From positions 1-64,000 of the forward strand of contig CAMXCT020001128.1 of NCBI GenBank assembly GCA_947184155.2: a stretch of DNA of 64,000 bases. The letters run 5' to 3'. Below are positions 10,800 to 21,416 of the stretch, in pieces. The translations under genes and the position numbers were made by a program. The notes under the pieces were generated by a model. The model ran no database searches. It had not been told where the DNA came from and saw only the letters and a program-made list of their open reading frames with translations. The stretch's first letter is position 1. Each line of letters starts with the position of its first letter. This stretch comes from Cladocopium goreaui. Lineage: Eukaryota > Sar > Dinophyceae > Suessiales > Symbiodiniaceae.

Positions 10800-13700
10800 C
10801 GAACCCGCGTGCAATGGTTTCTCTCTGCTTTTTTTTTCGTTTCAGGCCTCTCTTTCCTTCAAGTCCTGTCTTGTTCTTTCGGCTCCTCTCATTCGTTTGC
10901 AACCTCTCCCTAACTTTCGTTGGACTCCTGCTGACTTTCGTTGGAAGTCCTTCTTTCGCTTCTCTATGCTCTTCTTTCGTTTGAGGAGACCTCTCTTTCG
11001 TTCAAGTCCTGCCTTGTTCGTTCGACTCCTCTCATTCGTTTGAAATCCTCTCTCTTTCGTTGGACTCTCGTTGGAAGTCTTTCTTTCGTTTCTCTATGCT
11101 CTTTTTGTTCTTTTCAGGCCTCTCTTTCGTTCCAGTCCTGTCTTGTTCGTTCGACTCCTCCTCTCGTTGGACTCCTGCTGACTTTCGTTCGAAGTCTTCT
11201 TTCGTTTCTCTTTGCTTTCTTTTCGTTTGAGTTGAGACGTCTCTTTCGTTCAAGTGGCTTTCGTTCGAAGTCTTCTTTCGTTTCTCTCTGCTCTGTTTTC
11301 GTTTGGAGCTATCTTTCGTTCAAGTCCTGTCTTGTTCGTTCGGCTCCTCTCATTCGTTCGAAACCTCTCCCTTTCGTTGGACTCCGGTTGACTTTCGTTC
11401 GAAGTCTTCTTTCGGTTCTCTCTGCTCTTTTTTCGTTTGAGACCTCTCTTTCGTTCAAGTCCTGTCTTGTTCGTTCGACTCCTCTCATTCGTTTGCAACC
11501 GCTCTCTTTCGTTGGACTCCTGCTGGCTTTCGTTTGAAGTCCTTCTTTCGTTTCTCTCTGCCCTTTTGTCGTTTCAGGCCTCTCTTTCGTTCAAGTCCTA
11601 TCTTGTTCGTTCGACTCCTCTCATTTGTTTGAAATCTTCTCTCTTTCGTTGGACTCCTGCTGCCTTTCGTTCGAAGTCCTTCTTTCGTTTCTCTCTGCTC
11701 TTTTTTCGTTTCAGGCCTCTCTTTCGTTCAAGTCCTATCTTGTTCGTTCGACTCCTCTCATTCGTTTGAAATCCTCTTTCTCTCTCTTTCGTTCAAGCCC
11801 TGTCTTGTTTCGTTCGACTCCTCACATTCGTTTGCAACCTCTCTCTTTCGTTGGACTCCTGCTGACTTTCGTTCGAAGTAATTCTTTCGTTTCTCTCTGC
11901 TCTTTTTTCGTTTGAGACCTCTCTTTCGTTCAAGTCCTGCCTTGTTCGTTCGACTCCTCTCATTCGTTTGAAATCCTCTCTCTTTCGTTGGACTCCTGCT
12001 GACTTTCGTTGGAAGTCTTTCTTTCGTTTCTCTCTGCTCTTTTTTTTTCTTTTCAGGCCTCTCTTTCGTTCCAGTCCTGTCTTGTTCGTTCGACTCCTCT
12101 CATTCGTTTGCCACCTCTCCCTTTCGTTGGACTCCTGCTGCCTTTCGTTCGAAGTAATTCTTTCGTTTCTCTCTGCTCGTTTTTCGTTTGAGACCTCTCC
12201 TTCGTTCAAGTCCTGCCTTGTTCGTTCGACTCCTCTCATTCGTTTGAAATCCTCTCTCTCTCGTTGGACTCCTGCTGACTTTCGTTCGAAGTCTTCTTTC
12301 GTTTCTTTTTTGCTTTCTTTTCGTTTGAGACGTCTCTTTCGTTCAAGTGGCTTTTGTTCGAAGTCTTCTTTCGTTTCTCTCTACTCTTTTTTCGTTTGAG
12401 AGCTCTCTTGCGTTCAAGTCCTGTCTTGTTCGTTCGGCTCCTCTCATTCGTTCGAAACCTCTCCCTGTCGTTGGACTCCGGCTGACTTTCGTTCGAAGTC
12501 TTCTTTCGGTTCTCGCTGCTCTTTTTTCGTTTGAGACCTCTCTTTCGTTCAGGTCCTGTCTTGTTCGTTCGACTCCTCTCATTCGTTTGCAACCGCTCTC
12601 TTTCGTTGGACTCCTGCTGGCTTTCGTTTGAAGTCCTTCTTTCGTTTCTCTCTGCCCTTTTGTCGTTTCAGGCCTCTCTTTCGTTCAAGTCCTATCTTGT
12701 TCGTTCGACTCCTCTCATTTGTTTGAAATCTTCTCTCTTTCGTTGGACTCCTGCTGCCTTTCGTTCGAAGTCCTTCTTTCGTTTCTCTCTGCTCTTTTTT
12801 CGTTTCAGGCCTCTCTTTCGTTCAAGTCCTATCTTGTTCGTTCGACTTCTCTCATTCGTTTGAAAGCCTCTCTGTTTCGTGGGACTCCTGCTGACTTTCG
12901 TTGGAAGTCTTTCTTTCGTTTCTCTATGCTCTTTTTGTTCTTTTCAGGCCTCTCTTTCGTTCCAGTCCTTTCTTGTTCGTTCGAATCCTCTCATTCGTTT
13001 GAAATCCTCTCTCTCTCTCTTTGTTCAAGCCCTGTCTTGTTTCGTTCGACTCCTCACATTCGTTTGCAACCTCTCTCTTTCGTTGGACTCCTGCTGACTT
13101 TCGTTCGAAGTAATTCTTTCGTTTCTCTCTGCTCTTTTTTCATTTGAGACCTCTCTTTCGTTCAAGTCCTGCCTTGTTCGTTCGACTCCTCTCATTCGTT
13201 TGAAATCCTCTCTCTTTCGTTGGACTCCTGCTGACTTTCGCTGGAAGTCTTTCTTTCGTTTCTCTATGCTCTATTTTTTTTCTTTTCAGGCCTCTCTTTC
13301 GTTCCAGTCCTGCCTTGTTCGTTCGACTCCTCTCATCCGTTTTAAATCCTCTCTCTCTCGTTGGACTCCTGCTGACTTTCGTTCGAAGTCTTCTTTCGTT
13401 TCTCTTTGCTTTCTTTTCGTTTGAGACGTCTCTTTCGTTCAAGTGGCTTTCGTTCGAAGTCTTCTTTCGTTTCTCTCTACTCTTTTTTCGTTTGAGAGCT
13501 CTCTTGCGTTCAAGTCCTGTCTTGTTCGTTCGGCTCCTCTCATTCGTTCGAAACCTCTCCTTCGTTCGAAACCTCTCCCTGTCGTTGGACTCCGGCTGAC
13601 TTTCGTTCGAAGTCTTCTTTCGGTTCTCGCTGCTCTTTTTTCGTTTGAGACCTCTCTTTCGTTCAAGTCCTGTCTTGTTCGTTCGACTCCTCTCATTCGT

Positions 13701-13950
13701 TTGCAACCGCTCTCTTTCGTTGGACTCCTGCTGGCTTTCGTTTGAAGTCCTTCTTTCGTTTCTCTCTGCGCTTTTGTCGTTTCAAGCCTCTCTTTCGTTC
13801 AAGTCCTCTCTTGTTCGTTCGACTCCTCTTATTCGTTTGAAATCTTCTCTCTTTCGTTGGACTCCTGCTGGCTTTCGTTCGAAGTCCTTCTTTCGTTTCT
13901 GTATGCTCTTCTTTCGTTTCAGGCATCTCTTTCGTTCAAGCCCTGGTTTG
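10800..13950. repeat. TTTCGTT-rich satellite with 1.1-kb higher-order period
   Basis: Tandem monomers of about 135 bp contain TTTCGTTCAAGTCCTGTCTT, GTTCGACTCCTCTCATTCGT and TTCGTTGGACTCCTGCTG phrases. A much better match recurs at about 1.1 kb: phrases starting at 11437 return at 12531 (nearly identical) and 13645 (partial). This gives a higher-order unit of about eight monomers. All six frames stay open over hundreds of bases, so the Arg/Ser/Phe-rich and Glu/Arg/Lys-rich frames of 60-198 codons are artefacts. Confidence 0.95.
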
Positions 13951-13954
13951 GTCT

Positions 13955-14270
13955 TAGGCGCGTAGGCGCTTATGCGCTTATGGACTGGTCTGGGGCGCTG
14001 AGCGCTTAGGCGCTTATGCGGCTTATACGCTGGTCTTAGGCGCTTAGGCGCTTAGGCGCTTAGGCGCTTAGGCGCTTATGCGCTGGTCTTAGGCGCTTAG
14101 GCGCTTAGCCGCTTAGGCGCTTATGCGCTGGTCTTAGGCGCTTAGGCGCTTAGCCGCTTAGGCGCTTATGCGCTGGTCTTAGGCGCTTAGGCGCTTAGGC
14201 GCTTATGCGCTGGTCTTAGGCGCTTAGGCGCTTAGACGCTTAGGCGCTTAGAGGCTTAGGCGCTTAGAGG
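13955..14270. repeat. octamer satellite (AGGCGCTT)n
   Basis: AGGCGCTT octamers are grouped into blocks ending ATGCGCTGGTCTT, which recur about every 50-60 bp. The array follows directly on the TTTCGTT satellite. Confidence 0.95.
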
Positions 14271-15070
14271 CTTAGAGGCTTATGCGCTTTTGCCCAGTCT
14301 CTGTCGCTTAGAGGCTTAGGCGCTTAGAGGCTTAGAGGCTTATGCGCTTTTGCCCAGTCTCTCTGCGCTTAGAGGCTTAGGCGCTTAGAGGCTTAGAGGC
14401 TTGTGCGCTTTTGCCCAGTCTCTCTGCGCTTAGAGGCTTAGGCGCTTAGAGGCTTAGAGGCTTATGCGCTTTTGCCCAGTCTCTTTGCGTTTAGAGGCTT
14501 AGGCGCTTAGAGGCTTAGAGGCTTATGCGTTTTTGCCCAGTCTCTTTCGCTTAGAGGCTTAGGCGCTTAGAGGCTTAGAGGCTTATGCGCTTTTGCCCAG
14601 TCTCTCTGCGCTTAGAGGCTTAGGCGCTTAGAGGCTTAGAGGCTTGTGCGCTCTTGCCCAGTCTCTTTGCGCTTAGAGGCTTAGGCGCTTAGAGGCTTAG
14701 AGGCTTATGCGCTTTTGCCCAGTCTCTTTCGCTTAGAGGCTTAGGCGCTTAGAGGCTTAGAGGCTTATGCGCTTTTGCCCAGTCTCTCTGCGCTTAGAGG
14801 CTTAGGCGCTTAGAGGCTTAGAGGCTTATGCGCTCTTGCCCAGTCTCTTTGCGCTTAGAGGCTTAGGCGCTTAGAGGCTTAGAGGCTTATGCGCTTTTGC
14901 CCAGTCTCTTTCGCTTAGAGGCTTAGGCGCTTAGAGGTTTAGAGGCTTATGCGCTTTTGCCCAGTCTCTCTGCGCTTAGAGGCTTAGGCGCTTAGAGGCT
15001 TATGCGCTTTTGCCCAGTCTCTTTGCGTTTAGAGGCTTAGGCGCTTAGAGGCTTAGAGGCTTGCGTGGTT
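14271..15070. repeat. 61-bp satellite with trimeric higher-order structure
   Basis: Thirteen copies of a unit of about 61 bp. Each is built from GAGGCTTA/GGCGCTTA octamers followed by TTTTGCCCAGTCTCT. From the fifth copy the sequence just after this tail cycles strictly as TTCGC, CTGCG, TTGCG three times, which defines a trimer of about 182 bp. Confidence 0.95.
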
Positions 15071-15590
15071 TCTCTGAACCCCTTCTCCTACTGCAATGAT
15101 ATATATAACATATTATATGTTATGTGTATATATATACAGTATTGTGACTGTGTGTGTGCATGCGCGTGTGTATATACAATGGAATATACACCTCATATAC
15201 GTATAACTGTACAACCAACAATATAATCTTGGCAGCTATCGGTTTATATAACCTCCAGTGTCATCAAAGCTGGCTGGAAAATCCCTGAACTAAGTGGAGG
15301 ATCTTCCACTGCCATGTTTGATTACAAGTACCAGAGGGTATATACTTTCCATTTCAACAGGGGGGCATGAGTCATCTGCATCAATCATTGCAGGTACAGT
15401 AGTATGTAATATAAATGTGTATGTATATATATATGTATATATATCAAGCCACCAACCAGCTAAAGTTATACATATATATATATATATATGTAATCTCACT
15501 TTCACATTCTGTTTCTCATCATTTCTCCATTCACAAGTCCAAAGAAAACGTCAACCCACTGAGCCCACCATCAAAAATATCTAGACTCAT
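15071..15590. other. AT/TATG microsatellites and unassigned spacer
   Basis: (TA)n and (TG)n runs at about 15100-15180, 15415-15445 and 15470-15490. No gene is supported. Confidence 0.5.
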
Positions 15591-15769
15591 CATGTTACAG
15601 AACATCCCACTTGGATACTACCAAGTGACCTATGACTTTTTTTTTAAGCACGGATCTCAGGTCTGTTCTTCGTATATTCCTAAATTTCACTACCCCTCCC
15701 AAAAGAGACATTGAGAAAAAAACGGATCTTGGAATCTTTTTGCAACTTTCCAAGTTATTCCATCCCCCA

Positions 15770-15900
15770 CCGAAGGCGAGGCACGCAGTCCACCGCGTCC
15801 GCCAAGGCACGTTGAGATTCACGAACTGGTTCTGCAGCAGCCGAATGAAAGCCACCAGGATACCCAGCAGTGTGGCAGCCACCGGAGGGGACAGAAACAT
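15770..15900 (-). other. possible exon with a membrane segment
   Basis: On the - strand about 15770-15900 reads as a 40-residue stretch starting [20 protein letters not shown], with the composition of a membrane helix followed by a basic segment. It could be an exon of a transporter or a pseudogene fragment. No neighbouring exon was identified. Confidence 0.2.
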
Positions 15901-16019
15901 GAAGAGGATGCGCCTTAGCGTCCCTCAAGTCCCTCGTCTCTTGGAGATCTTGGGGTGATTTAAAACCCCTGGGAAAAAAATCATGAATCAAGGCTGAGAA
16001 ATCTAGATGAATCACACAC

Positions 16020-16290
16020 ACACATCTGTGCATAAATGCATATATATATATATACAGTATATATATAGATATATACATATATACATATATACATATATAC
16101 ATATATACATGTATACATATATACATATATATATACATATATACATATATACATATATACATATATACATATATACATACATACATATATATATATACAT
16201 ATATACATATATACATATATATACATATATATACACATATATATATACATATATATATACATATATATACATATATATACATATATATAC

Positions 16291-16321
<31 letters not shown>

Positions 16322-16440
16322 CATATATACATATATACATATATACATATATACATATACATATATATATATACATATACATATATATATATACACATAT
16401 GTATTGATAAATATCTTGTTTCACTCTCTCTCTCTCTCTC
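16020..16440. repeat. (ATATAC)n and (TC)n microsatellite
   Basis: About 370 bp of ATATAC/ATATATAC repeats followed by (TC)n. Tyr/Ile frames of 128-213 codons on both strands are artefacts. Confidence 0.97.
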
Positions 16441-16472
16441 TCTATCGCCATCTCCGAGAGCTTAGCCAAGGG

Positions 16473-16727
16473 CTAAAGGCGAGACATCAGAAACAGGCCT
16501 GGATGATCCCATTTATCAGTGGGGCATACCATATTTGAACCCCACTGCCAGAAAGAATCATGAGAAGCATCCGTGTAACATACTGTAACTGGTTCATCTC
16601 TCCCGTATGAAACCGTTGCAATAAGTTCGCGACTTTTAGTGGACAGTATAGCCCTTGTTGACCAGTCATAATTTGGGATGATCCTCAAAACAAGCACCAG
16701 TTTGTTTTCGCAGTTTGGGGAGATCAA
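16473..16727 (-). CDS. hypothetical open frame, possible exon
   Basis: An 84-codon - strand frame has ordinary protein-like composition (for example [20 protein letters not shown]), unlike the surrounding simple repeats. No family is recognised, no flanking exon was found, and a 60-codon frame overlaps it. It may be an exon or a pseudogene fragment. Confidence 0.2.
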   Translation of the reverse strand: MISPNCENKLVLVLRIIPNYDWSTRAILSTKSRELIATVSYGRDEPVTVCYTDASHDSFWQWGSNMVCPTDKWDHPGLFLMSRL

Positions 16728-18496
16728 ACCGCTGAGTTCGCTGAGATAGCCACATGGTGTTTTTGTGGCGGGGGGCTAGCATGTATCTATCTATATAAAT
16801 ATATACATGTGTATTTATATATATATTTATATGTGTGTGTGTCTATATATATATATATACATACATACACATGTATATTTATATGTGTACATGTGTGTAT
16901 ATATACGGGTAAGTACAATAAATGTCCATGTGCACCCTTCTGTTCAAAATGGTCATTGGAGCCTCATCTAAAATTTTAAAAACGCATTTCATTGGCACGT
17001 GTTTTGACCCATCCCCGTTCCCGGTTGATGTTTTTCTCTATCTTCCAATCACTGCCATGCCCCAAGCCCTAAAAAATCCAGGTTCTTCAAGCGCTTTCCA
17101 CAACGCTCTCGCTGGCAGGGCAGCTGCACGTCCTGATTGATTACCCCACGTCCGCAACTTTGGAAGATTGGGAATATTCTGGAATATTAATTATTAATAA
17201 TACACGTCTGGAATATCACTCCATGTTTGTCAGAAAAAGAACAAGTTTTTCTTATGTTCCTCTTGCAAAATTGCATTTTACTGCGAAACATTGACCCAGT
17301 TCCGAACCATTCTGCACGGTTTACGCAGTAAATTGGAGGCAAAGCCTATGCCAATCGGCAGAACTAAGCGTAAAAAGATCATAGTGACTGGCGCCTTTTG
17401 ACCACAATCACCGCTGAGCAAAACAATTATCCTAGACCTCTATATTGTAGATAATCTGTGAAAGTGGGTCCTCAGCCTGTGGAAATGTAGGTAAGACTGT
17501 ATGACTGGAGCAAGCAAAAATAATACTGTGTCATCTGTGTCCCAAAAAAGGACACGCTCAAATTGGGAAGGTTAGACCACGATATCACTATCTCTTTGAT
17601 CTTAAGAAGAACGCAGTCTGTTCCCATCATTGCATTGCATGCTCCCTCTCTCTCCCTCTCCCATGACCTTCAGACCAAAGGTTCTACTGTATGCTGTATG
17701 CCCCGCCTTTGTGGCAGATAAACACCCAACTGCTCTGGTCTATAAGCCTTTGCACGTAAAAACTCTAAATGTTGCAGTGTTTTTGATGTTTTTGGAGGTA
17801 CAAAGAAGTAACCAACCCCCAAACAGGCATTGGAAAACAGTGCTGTAATCCCTACTGGATGCTCCCTTCTCCCCCAGCCTCCGGTGTCAGGACGTCTTCC
17901 AATTCGGCCTGCGCGGAAAGTCCTGGGCCCACCTGAGCCGAGCTTGGACCGGAGGGAAAAATCTGGGAGGCACATGGTTTTTTGGGGTAGACAAACCCAC
18001 CTAGTGACTCGTGACGACTCGTGCCTATCCCACCTGCGGATATGACATGATCATACGTTCTAGCAGTTCCAGCCAGTTGCCACCTGGATCTTGGGCTTAC
18101 TCTCGAGCCTTGTGAGTGGTATCTGAGCCCCACCTTGAGGGGAGGCTCGATGCCAAAGCTGATGGTTTGGAAGCGCACCTCTTCTCTGCTCTCAGGGACC
18201 TGACACAAAATCCCCGCGATGCGAATTCCAATGGGACTTAACCAATAAAAATAGCTTTAAAACGGTAAATTATATATAATGGTAATCTGAGTGGATTCTA
18301 GTTCGGAAGAGTGGGGATGAACCATTGTTGGGGTAGTTGTAACATGTTAGAACTCCCAAGCATGATGTGAGGGTTCGAAATGGTGTCATTTCTACAGTAC
18401 ATGTGCTATATAAATACCAACGCGGAAACTTCAAATATCGGTTTCAATCGGAAAATCCTCTTCCAAATCCTTCGAGATGCACGGTAATCTGCAGCA
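16728..18496. other. microsatellite and unassigned sequence
   Basis: (TA)n/(TG)n repeats at about 16780-16910, then about 1.6 kb with no recognisable gene. Confidence 0.45.
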
Positions 18497-18520
18497 GCGT
18501 GTGTGTGTGTGTGTGTATGT

Positions 18521-19096
18521 GTGTGTGTGTACCATCTGAACAGATGTAAAACTTCTGATTGGTTTTCACTAATTTGCAGGGGGCCACGGCTCCATTCATC
18601 AGTCCGTGGCCAACGAAGCTACTGATGTTTGGAGAGGATATGCAGTCTGATCAACTGCACGTACCTGCTTTTTTCGGACATAGCAAGGGGCCAAGCTTAG
18701 AACCCCACCCACAATATTATACAATTTGCTGCACTGCTGTCGCAATCTGGAATCAATTTTGAAATTTACATGCATCAGAACCTTCCTCAGATTTTCGCCG
18801 AAACCATATCGCCGACAGTATTATGTTTTTTGACTTATTTTCGCCGAGATCCTGTCGCCGACGAACTATGGGTTATTTTGGGAAACAATCGCCGAAACAT
18901 TATTTTGGATTTCAACATGCTGGTCAAAACTCTATGGAATCTGGTTATGACTACGTTTGACAATTCGGATGCCCTACATCGTTTTCGAGAAGTACCTCAT
19001 GTGGCTCTTTTATTCATCAAATAATCTAGGCTGGTTTGCATGTTTCAGGATTCAGTTCCTGCCGGATCATATAATGATCCATTCTTGTCTAGTGTG
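18521..19096 (+). repeat. left terminal direct repeat of the Penelope-like element
   Basis: This 576-bp repeat matches 31099-31679. It opens with a CATCTG-AA-CAGATG hairpin (about 18533-18546). It then has a canonical-looking 3' splice site (TTTTCACTAATTTGCAG, ending 18579), a perfect 8-bp stem GGCCACGG/CCGTGGCC with a 14-nt loop (18582-18611), and five TCGCCGA heptamers between about 18794 and 18897. The 85-codon frame across the heptamers is probably not a gene, because it is frame-shifted in the other copy. Confidence 0.9.
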
Positions 19097-19580
19097 ATTT
19101 CCATGGTGGCTCCGACATGGTGCCATGGAGCCATTGGAGGCAACCCTCTTCAGGGTGAGTGTTGACAGACTTGAATTCTGAATTTACACTTTTCAACTCA
19201 GTAATTCATTTAAGTAAAGTGCAACAGCCAGCCTTTCGGTTATTCGCCTTTTGTGATGTCCCGCCGCTCCTATTGTCCCAGGGACCCCAGTGCTGCGTTC
19301 TTTCAAGGGAAGCCATTCCGAATGTTCTGAAACCTCCGTTTTGTGCAGCTGCTTTGCAACACCGTTGCATCAAATCATGACAGAGAAATCAGGCAGGCAC
19401 ACGACTTTCAGGTGTGGTGATCCTTTCTTTTGATGGTTGTCTGGTGAGGTGAAACATATTGTGCACCTAATTCGTTGGAACTTGAAAGCTGTTTTATGCC
19501 ATTGCGGCACGACTTGACCACGGTCCCGGTGCAGGGAATAATTGCACGATTTTGTAGGTAGTTAGGGACTGAATCCTGTA

Positions 19581-19597
19581 TGTGAAACTTTTTACAG
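19581..19597 (+). promoter_or_regulatory. putative trans-splice acceptor before first gene
   Basis: The sequence GTGAAACTTTTTACAG lies about 30 nt before the ATG at 19629. It has the form of a 3' splice site, pyrimidine tract then CAG. Dinoflagellate mRNAs usually receive a spliced leader at such a site. Use here is inference. Confidence 0.4.
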
Positions 19598-19628
19598 TTG
19601 TCCACTTTTGTTTTGACCTACTGAAGCG

Positions 19629-21416
19629 ATGCATCCGTGGAACACTCCAACATCATGGCCTGCTCCACCACAGCCTTCGAACCCATCTTCGACGTGGCCG
19701 CAATCGACACCGAGTGCACATTTATTTGGACATCCCTCGGCTTTGCATCCTACATGGTCATCCTCCGCTTCGCTCATGCCGTCTACATCCGCCCCAACAT
19801 CGTTGCCGTTCACCTCATGGACTTCGGCTCCTCATGCAGTACCAGGTCCACAACTTGTACCCACCATGCCTTCACCTTTGGCTCCTGAACCAACTATGGT
19901 ACACACCGCTTCGTCGACTTTTCCATCTCCTATGGCACCTACCGCTCCACCCGCGTGGCCTTCCACTTCGGCTCCATCCCCTACATCGACTACACCACCT
20001 ACATCGACTATGACACCAACTCCTTTGCCCAGTTCTCCATACCCACCTCACCACATTCAACCTCCATTACAGATGGACGCATCGACGATCCCTCCAAATG
20101 AGCCTTCACCACGGCCCCCAGCAGTCAAAGCAGCTCCCAGGCATCGCTCTGACAAAAGACCGGATCGACCGCGCAGACCAGCTCCGAAAACCCCTCCTCA
20201 CGCTACACCATCGACACCTCAGACAGCACCGACTTCATCCGTTCCACCTGAACTTGCATCCCTGGGTTCCACCGCACAACAACTGGCCGAATCTGTTCGA
20301 CTTATCCAAGCTCAGCAACTATTACTCATGGATTCTCAACGGGCACAAGAACAACGTCAACTCCTTCTACAACAAGATGAACATCCACCGAATCCTACAC
20401 CACAGATACCGCCACCTACACCTACACCACCACTGATCGCCACGCCTCCACCTGCACCAAAGGCCAGACCCACCGAACCGGACGTTCAGGACCATCGCAT
20501 TGTCCCAGCTCCAACCATCGCTCCTCCTCACCAACCACACGGTCCACCACCACCAACACGCCGACCACGATCCCGAACTCCAAGATCACGTTCCCATCGA
20601 CCTTCTGTACATTCCTATCGCCTTCGCCATTCTCCTCCACGTACAGAGCGACCTCGTTCTCCTCTCCCTCGTCATCGATCATCTACGAAAACCGACAAGA
20701 GCCGCAGAACACCATCTCCATACAGACGACGCTCACCACCACGACGCCGCTCTCCTGTGGTCCCTCGACGTCACCGCTCCCATCCACGCCCACGCTCCGC
20801 GACACGTCACCGATCCCGAGGCCGTGAAGTCATACTTCGACCTGCTGCAAACCCATCCAATCCGAACTACATTCCTACTCCTGATGCTGATGACACCTGG
20901 GGTACATGGAACGAAAGCCACTACAACGACGCCTACGACCACCACACTGCTCGACCCAATTCTCCTACTGATCCACCACCATCGGAACCACAAACCAACC
21001 CACCAACCCACACTTCAGCACCACTCGGCGCGGTGTCCTTCCGAGTTCCGGACGGCGACAGTGAAAATTCTGAGGTTGCTGATACCATTTCGCTCACCAA
21101 GTTTGACACGAATGACATCGACCTCGATGAAATGGTGGCGGCGGCCAATGACCCCCATGGAGTTCGATGCCTGACCGAGCTTGGCCCCGATCATGTTGTT
21201 CCTCTACGCCAATCATTGACCCCGGCTATCTTGCAGCTCTTCAACCAGTTTGTGGACGCGATGTTCGAACAGTTGGCTAAACCATACCGCACCGTCAACA
21301 ACCATCGTATTTGGATCAAAGCCAGCCAAGCCACCGTCAGGAATATTGCCAGGGCCTTTGCACAATCCGACTTACTGGACATTGAACTTGCAAAGCAAAC
21401 ACAAGCCTTATATTGA
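19629..21416 (+). CDS. Pro/SR-rich accessory protein, first gene of the element
   Basis: The function is not recognised. The 595-codon frame starts at ATG 19629. Residues 1-300 are rich in Pro, Thr, Ser and His. Residues about 300-400 are strongly basic with many Arg-Ser/Ser-Arg and RRSPPRR-type motifs, like RS domains, which suggests RNA or nucleoprotein binding. The last 90 residues are more globular (ending QSDLLDIELAKQTQALY). The end overlaps the next frame at about 21400, where the sense continues smoothly one frame over, so this and the next frame were probably one gene split by a small indel. By position it may play a Gag/ORF1-like packaging role; this is inference. Confidence 0.6.
   Translation: MHPWNTPTSWPAPPQPSNPSSTWPQSTPSAHLFGHPSALHPTWSSSASLMPSTSAPTSLPFTSWTSAPHAVPGPQLVPTMPSPLAPEPTMVHTASSTFPSPMAPTAPPAWPSTSAPSPTSTTPPTSTMTPTPLPSSPYPPHHIQPPLQMDASTIPPNEPSPRPPAVKAAPRHRSDKRPDRPRRPAPKTPPHATPSTPQTAPTSSVPPELASLGSTAQQLAESVRLIQAQQLLLMDSQRAQEQRQLLLQQDEHPPNPTPQIPPPTPTPPLIATPPPAPKARPTEPDVQDHRIVPAPTIAPPHQPHGPPPPTRRPRSRTPRSRSHRPSVHSYRLRHSPPRTERPRSPLPRHRSSTKTDKSRRTPSPYRRRSPPRRRSPVVPRRHRSHPRPRSATRHRSRGREVILRPAANPSNPNYIPTPDADDTWGTWNESHYNDAYDHHTARPNSPTDPPPSEPQTNPPTHTSAPLGAVSFRVPDGDSENSEVADTISLTKFDTNDIDLDEMVAAANDPHGVRCLTELGPDHVVPLRQSLTPAILQLFNQFVDAMFEQLAKPYRTVNNHRIWIKASQATVRNIARAFAQSDLLDIELAKQTQALY

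Noticed and set aside
10029-10814. 261-codon - strand frame rich in Lys/Ala/Arg
   Set aside because: It is the translation of GCGGCTTT octamers; similar frames are open in other phases and on the other strand.
10941-13965. Many overlapping frames of 60-198 codons on both strands
   Set aside because: They follow the TTTCGTT satellite and recur with its 1.1-kb period; six frames stay open because the unit lacks stop codons.
5098-15070. CRISPR array
   Set aside because: Repeat units are directly adjacent octamers or satellite monomers without unique spacers, in a eukaryotic context.
15755-16469. 213- and 162-codon Tyr/Ile-rich frames
   Set aside because: They translate the ATATAC microsatellite.
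18582-18650. Hammerhead ribozyme in the terminal repeat, as reported for some Penelope-like elements
   Set aside because: A CTGATGA core is present on the - strand, but no closing stem II and no properly placed GAAA could be found.
18770-19024. Small gene in the terminal repeat (84 codons)
   Set aside because: The other copy is frame-shifted near the end and the coding pattern comes from the TCGCCGA heptamers.
21250-21400. Independent start of the second Penelope-element gene
   Set aside because: It begins with TTG and the first 50 codons are a shadow of the end of the preceding gene.
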